From NCBI GenBank assembly GCA_017416185.1, contig JAFQDF010000005.1:1-64000 (forward strand): a stretch of DNA of 64,000 nucleotides, read 5' to 3'. The position numbers were made by a program, and so were the translations under genes. Numbering within the stretch: the first letter of the stretch is position 1; each line of letters begins with the position of its first letter. Under the pieces are notes generated by a model. It saw only the letters and a program-made list of their open reading frames with translations, ran no database searches and had not been told where the DNA came from. Below, piece after piece: positions 9,937-18,827 of the stretch. Source of the DNA: Clostridia bacterium (GTDB lineage: Bacteria; Bacillota; Clostridia; Oscillospirales; CAG-272).

Positions 9937-12078
9937 TTATCGATTTAAATAACATGTATAAGTGTATTCGGGTGAACGAAGGGAAATCGTAGAGTTTGAA
10001 CCGATACGATACGGTTTTGTTCTTCCCTCTTCTATAGTCATTCCGTTAAAAGAGATCTCCTCTCTTCCTGCGAACATCTTCATATTCGTTACGTACATAC
10101 CATTGCCACCTGCTGCTTTAATCTGCGCAGTTTTCTTATAGGGCGACGGTGAAAATACAACGTAACCTGTTTCTGCCTTATAAGGAATAAGCGTCGTTAC
10201 GAATTTACGCTGATACTTTCCGTGGACCTCCTTGTCCTTGACAGCAAAGGTCTCTGCGCTGCACTCAATAACCGGACGTTTTTTCAGTCTGCGTGGCAGA
10301 TACTTCTTAAAGGGCGGTATGTAACCGAGAATAAGAAACAAAAGTAACAGACAGATGGTCAATTTGAGCCAGTTTTCCTCAAGCCACTTAGTTATCCTGT
10401 CCTTTGCGGTTACTGTATTGTTAACCTCAAAGCTACCTTCCTTACTTCCCTGTGCACTTGACAGTCCTTCAGTAAATTCACCCTTGATTTTGATGGAAAT
10501 CTCACCGTTAATCGTGTGATACTCATTTGTATCTTTGAGTACAGGATACAAAAGGAATGTGCCTGGTTTATCTCCCTTTTCAACTTTGAATTTTTCTATT
10601 TCCTCAGCATCTGTCGAAACCTCAGGCATTCCAAGAAGTTCAAGCTGTGTCTTGCTAAGATCAACTACACCTTCATCACTGTCTATCTTTACACTGACCT
10701 GAATCGCATCATTGTGGTTTTCAAGGCCTTGTGTACTGACTGTATATACCGGTGTCCGGTCAATAGTGAATAAAAGGTCCTTGCTTTTGAATACATCAAA
10801 GGACAGGGTGGCATCAACAGTATTGTACTCAAGGAATTTTGCAGTAACGGCAATGTCGAGCTTGCCCTCCTTTATCGTTACTGTATCCCCTGAATTTGCT
10901 GAATACTCTTCTTTTTTGCCGCTTTTAACGGTATTTACAATAGAGGATGAATATTCTATATCTCCAAGAAGCGATGTGTCTGTTACCTTCTCGCCGTTGG
11001 TCCCGTTAACAAATCCGAACTCGATGCGGTAAGTTCCGGAAGGAATGTTATCCTTTCCGGTTACCTCTTCGTTATCAGCATCGAACAGATATGCAGCTAT
11101 CGAAACATTAGGCTTGTAGTATACCTGAATATCCTCGACTCCACTGACATTTACTGTATATTCACCACACGCAAAATCGGTATTGAAGGTGGCAACGTAT
11201 CCCGAAAGATTATCAGCTATTTTAACCTTGTCTGCCGGATAATACGTATCATTGGTGGCTGTTTCGCTATACCTAACGTGCACGTTAGACGAGGGTTTTA
11301 TCGCCGTGCCGTCAGAGGCGGTTATACCTTCAATCTTGACAGATTTTCCCTGGGCAAAAACAACAAGTTGGCTCATAGGAACATTAAAGTTTATCGTATT
11401 GTCGCTGTCTATTTCCAACGCATTACTTTGGAAGATGCGATTGCATATCTCTGTAAGCTTTGCAGGAATATCCTTTGTTGTATCGGCCTTCTCAAAATAG
11501 ATGTGCTTACTATTGTCGGGTGTTATTACCGCGGCATTCGGACCCATTGACAGCATCATAACACGTGTCTTATTGTCGGCAACACATTCATAGAAATAAT
11601 TCTGTACACGGTCATTACTTGCATCGTTAAACTCACCGTCTGTCAATACTACAAGCCAACGTTCATCTGTAGTTACGTTCTTGAGGTCCTCATAAGCCTG
11701 CTTGACAGAAGAAAAGGGCGTGTTGGATGCATTAGTGATAAGATCATGAATATTCTTGACGTTGGCCTCGGTGACCTTGGCATCATTGCTACCCTTAAGC
11801 GAAAGCTTTGGCGGTGCCCCTGTATCGCCTTCGGCAAAATCACTCATATAGTAGATATTAAGAGTTTCGTTTTCACCAAGCATCCCGGCAAATACCTCCA
11901 TAGCGTATTTAGCCTGACACCAGGTATCGACATAGTCAGATTCAACTCTGATCATACTACCCGAGTCATCATAGACAAGATTAATCGTACGTGACGGAAC
12001 ATAGGTCTTCGCATCAACTGTAATACACAGTGGTAACAGCAACACGGAAATTAAAAGTAAAATTAATAATCGTTTCAT
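9937..12078 (-). CDS. Secreted, membrane-anchored vWA-domain protein
   Basis: 713 residues. A signal peptide covers about 1-23 (KRLLILLL...VDA). A von Willebrand A domain follows with a MIDAS DxSxS motif, DDSGSM at 37-42, and the later strand RWLVVLTDGEF. The middle resembles beta-rich extracellular domains. One TM segment at about 570-588 is followed by a basic stretch and a cytoplasmic tail of about 120 residues. The topology puts the metal-binding adhesive domain outside and the tail where it could meet the tubulin-like protein. It is the first gene of the operon, behind a perfect SigA promoter. A role as an external sensor or ligand binder is inference. Confidence 0.85.
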   Translation of the reverse strand: MKRLLILLLISVLLLPLCITVDAKTYVPSRTINLVYDDSGSMIRVESDYVDTWCQAKYAMEVFAGMLGENETLNIYYMSDFAEGDTGAPPKLSLKGSNDAKVTEANVKNIHDLITNASNTPFSSVKQAYEDLKNVTTDERWLVVLTDGEFNDASNDRVQNYFYECVADNKTRVMMLSMGPNAAVITPDNSKHIYFEKADTTKDIPAKLTEICNRIFQSNALEIDSDNTINFNVPMSQLVVFAQGKSVKIEGITASDGTAIKPSSNVHVRYSETATNDTYYPADKVKIADNLSGYVATFNTDFACGEYTVNVSGVEDIQVYYKPNVSIAAYLFDADNEEVTGKDNIPSGTYRIEFGFVNGTNGEKVTDTSLLGDIEYSSSIVNTVKSGKKEEYSANSGDTVTIKEGKLDIAVTAKFLEYNTVDATLSFDVFKSKDLLFTIDRTPVYTVSTQGLENHNDAIQVSVKIDSDEGVVDLSKTQLELLGMPEVSTDAEEIEKFKVEKGDKPGTFLLYPVLKDTNEYHTINGEISIKIKGEFTEGLSSAQGSKEGSFEVNNTVTAKDRITKWLEENWLKLTICLLLLFLILGYIPPFKKYLPRRLKKRPVIECSAETFAVKDKEVHGKYQRKFVTTLIPYKAETGYVVFSPSPYKKTAQIKAAGGNGMYVTNMKMFAGREEISFNGMTIEEGRTKPYRIGSNSTISLRSPEYTYTCYLNR

Positions 12079-12143
12079 TATCCATCCCCTATAAAAGTCT
12101 CGAATTCACAAAACATCCATAATTAGATAACTACAGATACACA

Positions 12144-12172
12144 ATTATACCATTGTTGTCACATCTTGTCAA
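12144..12172 (-). promoter_or_regulatory. SigA promoter of the vWA/tubulin-like operon
   Basis: On the minus strand TTGACA (12167-12172) and TATAAT (12144-12149) are separated by exactly 17 bases. Both hexamers are perfect consensus. The -10 lies about 65 bases before the vWA start codon. Confidence 0.85.
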
Positions 12173-12264
12173 TATATATTGAAATATGGAATATGTTAAT
12201 CTTTCAAAACTTCATTTACCACAAGCACAACCTTACGTTTTATATAGCAGCAGGGGTTTTACAA

Positions 12265-12293
12265 TTGACATGTAAATACAAATATGTTATAAT
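12265..12293 (+). promoter_or_regulatory. SigA promoter of the surface-polymer operon
   Basis: TTGACA (12265-12270), a 17-base spacer and TATAAT (12288-12293), both perfect consensus, 36 bases upstream of the first ATG. It is divergent from the vWA operon promoter within the same 250-base gap. Confidence 0.85.
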
Positions 12294-12329
12294 AGCTTGA
12301 TATGAATATATAGAAAGGTCATATAATAT

Positions 12330-13736
12330 ATGTACCAATTGCAGGTTCAAGAAAAACTTAAAAGCAAGCTTCCGGAAATTGTCCTGATTTTGTTCATCCT
12401 GCAGCCCTGTACGGACGTTCTTTCCTATCTTTCGGACAGGCTGGAAATTTCAAATATTTTCACGCTGATGCTGCGATTTGTCTTTCTTTTGACAGTAGTA
12501 ATAATCGGATTTGCACTGTCCGACAAAAAGCGGATATACATAATCACCGCATCGCTGCTGTGTGTATACACACTGTGTCATATAGGAGCTTGCATATTGC
12601 AAGGCTATAATGACCCCATCTCAGATATAGCGAATCTTATAAGGATATTCCATATGCCGTTGCTTACACTGTGCTTTATTACCTTTAATAAGGCAAACAG
12701 CAAGGTTTATGACAGCATGCGGACGGGTTTTGTTATTTGTCTTCTGATCATAGCTGCAGTCGAGATAATCAGTGTTATAACAAGCACCAATCCCTATACT
12801 TACGAAAACAAGTCAATCGGTATAATTGGCTGGTTCTATGATTCAAGTGCTCAAAGCGCTGTGATTTCCACGTTGGTTCCCGTCTTTACAGCCTGGTCGG
12901 TGCAAAAGCTGAGAGACAAGCTGCCCTTACTGATACTTTCTGTTCTGTTCTCATCCTTTATACTGTTTATGTATGCCACAAGACTTGCTTATCTTAGCAT
13001 CATTATCACACTTGCAGGACTTACAATAACGCTCCTCATTACCGACCGTAAAGCGATAGGAGCTATTGTATCTGTCGCATTGGTATGCATATTCTTTATT
13101 GCACTTGTTCCCTTTTCCCCTATGGAGAAGAACCAGAGCATGGTAAGTGCCAATGCAGTAAAAAAACAGGAGCATATTGACAGTCTTGTAAACGCTGATT
13201 ATGATGAAGGTCTTAAGAAGTCATATGAATTTTATATGGGAGGACTGGTGGGCAGGTTTGGTCTCGAGAAGGTCGCTCAAAAGTATGAATACAGCACAAG
13301 TGTCTCTGACATATGTGACGTCAGGCGAATGAAAAACACATACTGCTCACTCCTAATGGAGGAACAAGGCATAGCTGCAATGTTATTCGGAATGGAACTT
13401 TCTGATATGACCTACGATGGATGGATACACGATGTTGAAAACGACTTCCATGGCGTCTTTTATCTCACCGGGGGTACAGGGCTTTTGCTTCTTGTGCTGT
13501 TTCTCATTTATTTTGTATTTATCACTTGCAAATCCCTAATTTCGGATTTCAAAAACATCTTTACACTTGAAGCAGCAGGCTTCGGTATTGCTTTTATTAC
13601 AAATATGCTTCACGCTTATGCAACCTGCGGAGTGCTGAGAAGACCCGGATCTTCGTTTTACTTGTCGGCATTACTTGCCGCTATATACTTTTTGACACAC
13701 ACCAAGAAAGGACAGCTCTATGACCATAAAAAATAA
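12330..13736 (+). CDS. O-antigen ligase/polymerase-like membrane protein (Wzy-like), copy 1
   Basis: 468 residues with about ten to twelve hydrophobic segments and one large extracytoplasmic loop (about 265-370), as in Wzy/WaaL-type polymerases and ligases. Family features include the SIGIIGWFYDSSAQSA segment and, after the big loop, VENDFHG before a membrane segment. It opens the polymer operon, and its end overlaps the next gene by 17 bases. The next gene is a paralogue with the same layout. Likely role: polymerising or ligating lipid-linked repeat units of a surface polysaccharide on the outer face of the membrane. Exact substrate unknown. Confidence 0.75.
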   Translation: MYQLQVQEKLKSKLPEIVLILFILQPCTDVLSYLSDRLEISNIFTLMLRFVFLLTVVIIGFALSDKKRIYIITASLLCVYTLCHIGACILQGYNDPISDIANLIRIFHMPLLTLCFITFNKANSKVYDSMRTGFVICLLIIAAVEIISVITSTNPYTYENKSIGIIGWFYDSSAQSAVISTLVPVFTAWSVQKLRDKLPLLILSVLFSSFILFMYATRLAYLSIIITLAGLTITLLITDRKAIGAIVSVALVCIFFIALVPFSPMEKNQSMVSANAVKKQEHIDSLVNADYDEGLKKSYEFYMGGLVGRFGLEKVAQKYEYSTSVSDICDVRRMKNTYCSLLMEEQGIAAMLFGMELSDMTYDGWIHDVENDFHGVFYLTGGTGLLLLVLFLIYFVFITCKSLISDFKNIFTLEAAGFGIAFITNMLHAYATCGVLRRPGSSFYLSALLAAIYFLTHTKKGQLYDHKK

Positions 13737-15348
13737 GTTCAGCGAAAAAGCTCATATCTTCACCGCTATACTGATGATTATCCAACCTATAATGGATATA
13801 ATTTCATTCTGGTTCGAAAAGTTCGGGCTGTCCGGAAATATTACACTTGTTCTCAGACTCGGTATACTTGCGTTTTCACTTTTGTTTGCATTTATATTGA
13901 CAGACAGAAAGTGGGTATACTGGATTACATTTGCAATCGTTGTGTTTGTATACGCAGGTCACCTGTTTGCAATTTGGCAAGCGGGTATTCAGAATATTGT
14001 CACAGACTTTGCAAACTATGTACGCGTAATGCAGATGCCCCTGTCGGTCATATGCCTTATTTCCTGCATGCGTAAAAACGAACGCGGATTTGAGGGCATG
14101 CAGTGGGGTATGACAATATCTCTCTGGATAATTCTCGCGGTAATGATAATCAGCGTACTCACCGGTACTGATCCCGGCATGTACCGTAACGGTACTAATT
14201 TCTATAACACAGGTGTGCTCGGCTGGTTTAACAATACTAATTCCCAGAGTTCAAACCTTTCAATTCTGCTCCCCGTGGCAGTAGTGACCCTTCTTAATGC
14301 TAAAAAGAAAAGACCTCTTGTGATCGTCATCACGCTTGTACTTGGACTTTTGGCGATGTTTTTTGCATGCACCAGGCTTGCATATCTGGCATTAGTTGCG
14401 GTTACCGTAGGTATCGGTATTATGATACTTATAATTAAGCGAACCGACTGGAAATACAGTATAATATTCCTCACACTGGCGATTGTGTTTGTGGCACTTG
14501 TTCCAATTTCTCCTATGACTGCGCATCTTAATATCTACGAAGACACTCAGAGCGGTCGTCAGGATGACCTGGCTAAAAAGATCGAGGATATGGCGGAGGT
14601 ACAGCAGCTTCTCAACAAAAAGAACGAGGCGGCACAAGACACAGAAGACACTCCCTCTTCTGACGATGAGCCTGAGGATGAAGATACAGGTCTTACTTCC
14701 GAGGAACTAAGAAAGCTTGTAAGCCAACTTGCCCCCGTTTATAAGTACTATATCAGCGACTTCGTACAGATATTCGGTCTCACCGAGACTATGGAAATGT
14801 ATAACTACACTACAGATGTCAAAGCGCTTTCAGCCCTTCGTGCAAAGAAGCTTAAATTTGCCGAGGAGACTCTTGACAGCCTTCCTAAATCAGCACAACT
14901 CTTCGGCATTGAGTACAGCCGCTTCACGGTAAGCGAGAGTAAATTCGGTTTTCCGCTTCTCAACTCAACCGGAGATAAGGAAGTAACCGAGATATACGAT
15001 GTTGAAAACGACTTCCACGGTATATACTATCTCTACGGTTGGGCAGGTCTTATTCTTTATATCGCGTTTATACTCTACTTCGTATGGCTCGTTATCTGGG
15101 CACTCTTCAAGGATATCAAAAAGTACTTTACCCTTGAGGCAACGGCACTGGGAATCGCCCTTATAGTTTGTCTTGCACACGCTTATAACACAGCCGGTGT
15201 TCTTCGCCGTCCCAATGCGTCTATATTCCTGTCAGCCGTACTTGCAGGTATATATTATCTTGTAAAGATAAAGGAATACACGGTATCCGAGGATAAACCC
15301 AAACTACCCAAGATAACCGATATTTTCGGAGGTAAGAAATGCTTATAA
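13720..15348 (+). CDS. O-antigen ligase/polymerase-like membrane protein (Wzy-like), copy 2
   Basis: 542 residues with the same topology as the preceding gene and clear paralogy: a GWFNNTNSQSSNLS segment matches GWFYDSSAQSA, and YDVENDFHG is shared after the loop. Its extracytoplasmic loop is longer and holds an acidic insert (about 295-330, rich in D/E/S/T). AAAGGA lies 9 bases before the ATG. It overlaps the upstream gene by 17 bases and the following GT2 gene by 10 bases, which points to translational coupling. One copy may polymerise and the other ligate; the sequence alone cannot say which. Confidence 0.75.
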   Translation: MTIKNKFSEKAHIFTAILMIIQPIMDIISFWFEKFGLSGNITLVLRLGILAFSLLFAFILTDRKWVYWITFAIVVFVYAGHLFAIWQAGIQNIVTDFANYVRVMQMPLSVICLISCMRKNERGFEGMQWGMTISLWIILAVMIISVLTGTDPGMYRNGTNFYNTGVLGWFNNTNSQSSNLSILLPVAVVTLLNAKKKRPLVIVITLVLGLLAMFFACTRLAYLALVAVTVGIGIMILIIKRTDWKYSIIFLTLAIVFVALVPISPMTAHLNIYEDTQSGRQDDLAKKIEDMAEVQQLLNKKNEAAQDTEDTPSSDDEPEDEDTGLTSEELRKLVSQLAPVYKYYISDFVQIFGLTETMEMYNYTTDVKALSALRAKKLKFAEETLDSLPKSAQLFGIEYSRFTVSESKFGFPLLNSTGDKEVTEIYDVENDFHGIYYLYGWAGLILYIAFILYFVWLVIWALFKDIKKYFTLEATALGIALIVCLAHAYNTAGVLRRPNASIFLSAVLAGIYYLVKIKEYTVSEDKPKLPKITDIFGGKKCL

Positions 15349-16316
15349 GTGTTATCATACCCGTATATAACGTAAAGGAATATCTTGAGAAATGCGTTGA
15401 GTCGGTAATTGATCCCGACTTCAACGATTATGAGATAATTCTTGTAGACGACGGCTCCACAGACGGAGCAAGCGGAGAGCTATGCGATAAAATCGCCGCA
15501 AAGAACCCCGAGCTTATCCGTGTTATCCATCAGGAAAACAGAGGACTCGGCGGCGCCCGAAACACCGGTATCCGTGAAGCAAAGGGAGAATATCTCTTCT
15601 TCCCTGACAGCGATGACAGCGTTGTTCCCGGAACAGTTTCTCTGCTTGCAGCAAAGATCAAGCATACAAATGCCGATATCATAGCATTCAATATTATGAC
15701 CGACGACGGTAACGGAAACAGAACCCCCGTGGTATCAAACTATATCGAGTCGGACAAGCCTTTTAAACTCAGCGAAAAACCCGAATACCTGCTTTCCCTT
15801 CCCAATGCCTGGGGCAGAGTGTGGAGAAAATCCCTCTTTATCGACAATAATATCGAATATCCGAACAAGGTATGGTATGAGGATATCCGCACATCAACCA
15901 AGCTATTTGCTAAGGCCGAGTCTATCGTTACCATCCCCGACCGCCTGTATATATACTTACAGAGACAGGGTTCCATTATGCGCTCCTCCAATCTTGAGCG
16001 CAACCGTGAGATCATAGATGCCTTTGAGGATATAATTACTTGGTTCAAAAAGGAAGGTCTGTTTGAGCAGTACCGTGACGTTCTCTGTCAGCTTGCAATA
16101 GACAACGTATATATTGCGGCATCTGTAAGAGTTCTGCGCGAGGACACAAAGCACCCTTTGCTCGGTGAGTTTACCTCTTATATGGAAAAGACCTTCCCCG
16201 GCTTTGAAAAAAGCCGCTATATCGCAAAGCTTCCCCGTATGAAGAAGCTGGCGTATAAGCTGATCCGCGCAAGACGGTACAAGCTGTTGGCATTACTATT
16301 TAAGATTAAAGGTTAA
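15339..16316 (+). CDS. GT2 family glycosyltransferase
   Basis: 325 residues. The N-terminal GT-A domain is typical of family 2: ISVIIPVYNVKEYLEKC at the start, LVDDGSTDGA, ENRGLGGARNTGI, and a DSDD metal/sugar-nucleotide motif near residue 91. No membrane anchor is evident, so it is probably a cytoplasmic enzyme that adds a sugar to the lipid-linked repeat unit. GGAGG lies 6 bases before the ATG. It lies between the Wzy-like gene and the flippase, 3 bases before the latter. Donor and acceptor sugars cannot be predicted. Confidence 0.88.
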   Translation: MLISVIIPVYNVKEYLEKCVESVIDPDFNDYEIILVDDGSTDGASGELCDKIAAKNPELIRVIHQENRGLGGARNTGIREAKGEYLFFPDSDDSVVPGTVSLLAAKIKHTNADIIAFNIMTDDGNGNRTPVVSNYIESDKPFKLSEKPEYLLSLPNAWGRVWRKSLFIDNNIEYPNKVWYEDIRTSTKLFAKAESIVTIPDRLYIYLQRQGSIMRSSNLERNREIIDAFEDIITWFKKEGLFEQYRDVLCQLAIDNVYIAASVRVLREDTKHPLLGEFTSYMEKTFPGFEKSRYIAKLPRMKKLAYKLIRARRYKLLALLFKIKG

Positions 16317-16318
16317 TT

Positions 16319-17608
16319 ATGGCAAAGCTAAGTTTATCAAGTAATAAAAAGACGTTATTAATAAACACAGTGATGCTGTATATAATGCAGTTCTCCACCA
16401 CGCTTTTGGGACTTATAGTTATCCCGATGCAGACGAACGTGCTGGGAAAGGATTATTACGGCACCTACATAGAGGCCTCGGTTGCCATCGTTCTGTATTT
16501 CAGAATGGTCATCGACTTCGGATTTCTGCAGTCGGCAACCGAAAAGATCTCCCGTAAGCGTGAAGACAAAGGCGAAATATCGAATATCCTGACCTCGGTG
16601 GTTATAAGCAAGCTCTTCCTTATTGCCGCATCCTTCGGCGTGATGCTTCTTCTTATCAACCTCATACCTGCATGGGAGAGCAAGGCGACGATGCTCATCC
16701 TCTACTTCTTTGCAGAGGCCTGCGCGTCCATGACCCCCGACTTTCTCTACAGAGGACTTGAAAAGATGTCCGCCATCACCTACCGTACAGTCGCGATACG
16801 CGTGGTGTTCACCCTTGCGATATTCTTCTTCTTCAAGGATACGGCGGATGCGTGGATGGTTCCCGGCTTTACCCTTATAGGCAACGCGGTGGCTATGCTC
16901 GTAGCCTATATCCACGTTAAGGTCAAGTTGGGTATCGGCTTCGTTACCCCCAAGCTTAAGCAGGTGGTAAGTGAGTTTACTCAGTCTATACAGTTCTTCT
17001 TCTCAAGATTTGCAACAACAGCATATACCTCCCTTAACATTATTCTTCTCGATATAATAACCAAGGGCGGACCTGCAACCAGCTTCTACGGCTCTTCCAA
17101 CAGACTGATAACCGCAGGCAGAAACGCGCTTATGCCCATATCCGACAGTATGTATCCATATATGGCAAAGCACAAGGATTTCAAGCTGGTCAAAAAAATG
17201 CTTCTGCTTTTTGAACCGATAATATTTGTGGGCTGTGTTGTTATCTATATCATAGCAATTCCCTTCTGTAAATGGTTCTTCGGTCCCGAGTTTGGCGAGG
17301 CAGGACACGTACTTCGTGCAATGCTGCCTTTGGCGATCATCACATTACCTAACTACATATTAGGTTTCCCCACTATGACAGCAATGGGTAAAACCAAGCA
17401 CGCAAACTATTCTACCATCATTGGCTCAGTATTTCACATATGCCTTTTAGGCGTGCTGTGGCTCACAGGCAATATGACTGAGGGAAAAGCGCTTCTGTCC
17501 CTTGCGTGGAGCGTATCTGCAACCGAGACCGTAATACTGGGATACAGATTAATAATCATTTATAAGTTCAGACACTTAATGCGAGGCGGCGAGTCGCCGC
17601 AGCCATAA
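16319..17608 (+). CDS. Wzx-like polysaccharide flippase (MOP superfamily)
   Basis: 429 residues with about twelve to fourteen hydrophobic segments spread over the whole length and few soluble loops, matching oligosaccharide flippases of the polysaccharide-transport/MATE superfamily. The N-terminal stretch NTVMLYIMQFSTTLLGLIVIP is characteristic. It probably moves lipid-linked repeat units to the outer face, where the neighbouring Wzy-like proteins act. The ribosome site is weak (AAAGG). A 76-base gap with an imperfect ATCGGG...CCCGAT inverted repeat follows before the next gene. Confidence 0.85.
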   Translation: MAKLSLSSNKKTLLINTVMLYIMQFSTTLLGLIVIPMQTNVLGKDYYGTYIEASVAIVLYFRMVIDFGFLQSATEKISRKREDKGEISNILTSVVISKLFLIAASFGVMLLLINLIPAWESKATMLILYFFAEACASMTPDFLYRGLEKMSAITYRTVAIRVVFTLAIFFFFKDTADAWMVPGFTLIGNAVAMLVAYIHVKVKLGIGFVTPKLKQVVSEFTQSIQFFFSRFATTAYTSLNIILLDIITKGGPATSFYGSSNRLITAGRNALMPISDSMYPYMAKHKDFKLVKKMLLLFEPIIFVGCVVIYIIAIPFCKWFFGPEFGEAGHVLRAMLPLAIITLPNYILGFPTMTAMGKTKHANYSTIIGSVFHICLLGVLWLTGNMTEGKALLSLAWSVSATETVILGYRLIIIYKFRHLMRGGESPQP

Positions 17609-17684
17609 TCGGGAATGAACTTCAGTACATACCGTTCGGACAGTACCCGATTTAATAATTCATCAACTCGATACGGAGTATTTT

Positions 17685-18821
17685 ATGATCAAAAAGTTAT
17701 TTATTGCAGGCTGTTGGGTGCTTAGCCGCCTTATGCCTGTTGACAAAAATAAAGTGGTCTTCTGCAGCTATTACGGCAGAGGATATTCGGACAACTCAAA
17801 GGCTATCTGCGAGGCTATGCGAAAGAACAACACCAAAGCTAAGCTTGTATGGCTCTGCAAAAACGAAAAAGAGGCGGCAACTCTGCCCGAGGGTGTTATT
17901 CCCTGTCCCTACGACTCTGCAAAGAGAGTATGGCAGTTAGCCACAGCCCGTGTATGGGTAGACAACTGCAGGAAATATGACAGAGCAAAGAAAAAGAGCC
18001 AGTATTATCTCCAGACCTGGCACGGCTTCCCCTTCAAGCAGATTGAAAAGGATGCTATCGCTTCCCTTCCTACCGATTATGAAAGAGGGGCGCTTCGTGA
18101 TTCGGGATATATTGACCTGCTTCTTTCCAACTGCGGTTTTGTAACCGAAACCTTGAGAAGATGCTTCTGGTATGACGGCGAGATAGCCGAATACGGATCT
18201 CCCCGTAACGATGTTTTTATCAACGGTGATCCCGAGGCTGATGACAGAGTAAGAAAATCTCTCGGTATAGACAAGGGCAGAAAATTTGTCCTCTATGCCC
18301 CCACCTTCCGTGTAGACAAGGGTGCTGTTGACTGCTACGCTATAGATGCAGAAGGCTTGCAAAAGGCGTGCGAAAAGCGCTTTGGCGGTGATTGGTCTGT
18401 GGTCATCCGACTCCATCCCAACGTGGCAAAGGTATCCGAGGGACTCTTCAACTATGACGGAGTCAAGATAATCAACGGTACGATGCACCCTGATATGCAG
18501 GAGCTGCTCTGTGCCTGTGATCTGCTTATTACAGATTACTCTTCCTCTATGTTTGACTATGCACTTGGCGGCAAGCCCTGTGTAAGATGGGCAAACGACG
18601 TTGAAAGCTACATCGGTGACAGAAACTTCTATTTTGATTATGACGAGATACCCTTCCCTCACGCAGAAAACAATGAGGATCTCATAAAGCTTATCGAAAG
18701 CTTTGACACCGACAGCTACAACAAGGGTGTAGACGAATTCTATACAAGACTTAAATTCTGCGATGACGGCAAGGCATCCGAGCGCTGTGCCCAGTGGATC
18801 GAAGATAAACTAAGGAGTTAA
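17685..18821 (+). CDS. CDP-glycerol/ribitol phosphotransferase (TagF/TagB family)
   Basis: 378 residues, the usual size for the catalytic core of the CDP-glycerol:glycerophosphotransferase family. Visible motifs are LQTWHGFPFKQI (family histidine near 110), SPRNDVF, a VIRLHPNV motif near 195-202 of the GT-B-like half, and ITDYSSSMFDYAL near 286-298. It transfers a polyol phosphate from a CDP-polyol onto a growing surface polymer at the cytoplasmic face. The next gene encodes a predicted CDP-polyol-forming fusion, so donor synthesis and transfer are adjacent. GGAG lies 8 bases before the ATG. The polyol (glycerol, ribitol or other) is not determined. Confidence 0.88.
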   Translation: MIKKLFIAGCWVLSRLMPVDKNKVVFCSYYGRGYSDNSKAICEAMRKNNTKAKLVWLCKNEKEAATLPEGVIPCPYDSAKRVWQLATARVWVDNCRKYDRAKKKSQYYLQTWHGFPFKQIEKDAIASLPTDYERGALRDSGYIDLLLSNCGFVTETLRRCFWYDGEIAEYGSPRNDVFINGDPEADDRVRKSLGIDKGRKFVLYAPTFRVDKGAVDCYAIDAEGLQKACEKRFGGDWSVVIRLHPNVAKVSEGLFNYDGVKIINGTMHPDMQELLCACDLLITDYSSSMFDYALGGKPCVRWANDVESYIGDRNFYFDYDEIPFPHAENNEDLIKLIESFDTDSYNKGVDEFYTRLKFCDDGKASERCAQWIEDKLRS

Positions 18822-18827
18822 TTTGAT

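Noticed and set aside
17937..18662. 241-residue minus-strand ORF in the TagF-like gene
   Set aside because: It is antisense to a gene with clear family motifs, with no recognisable domain of its own.
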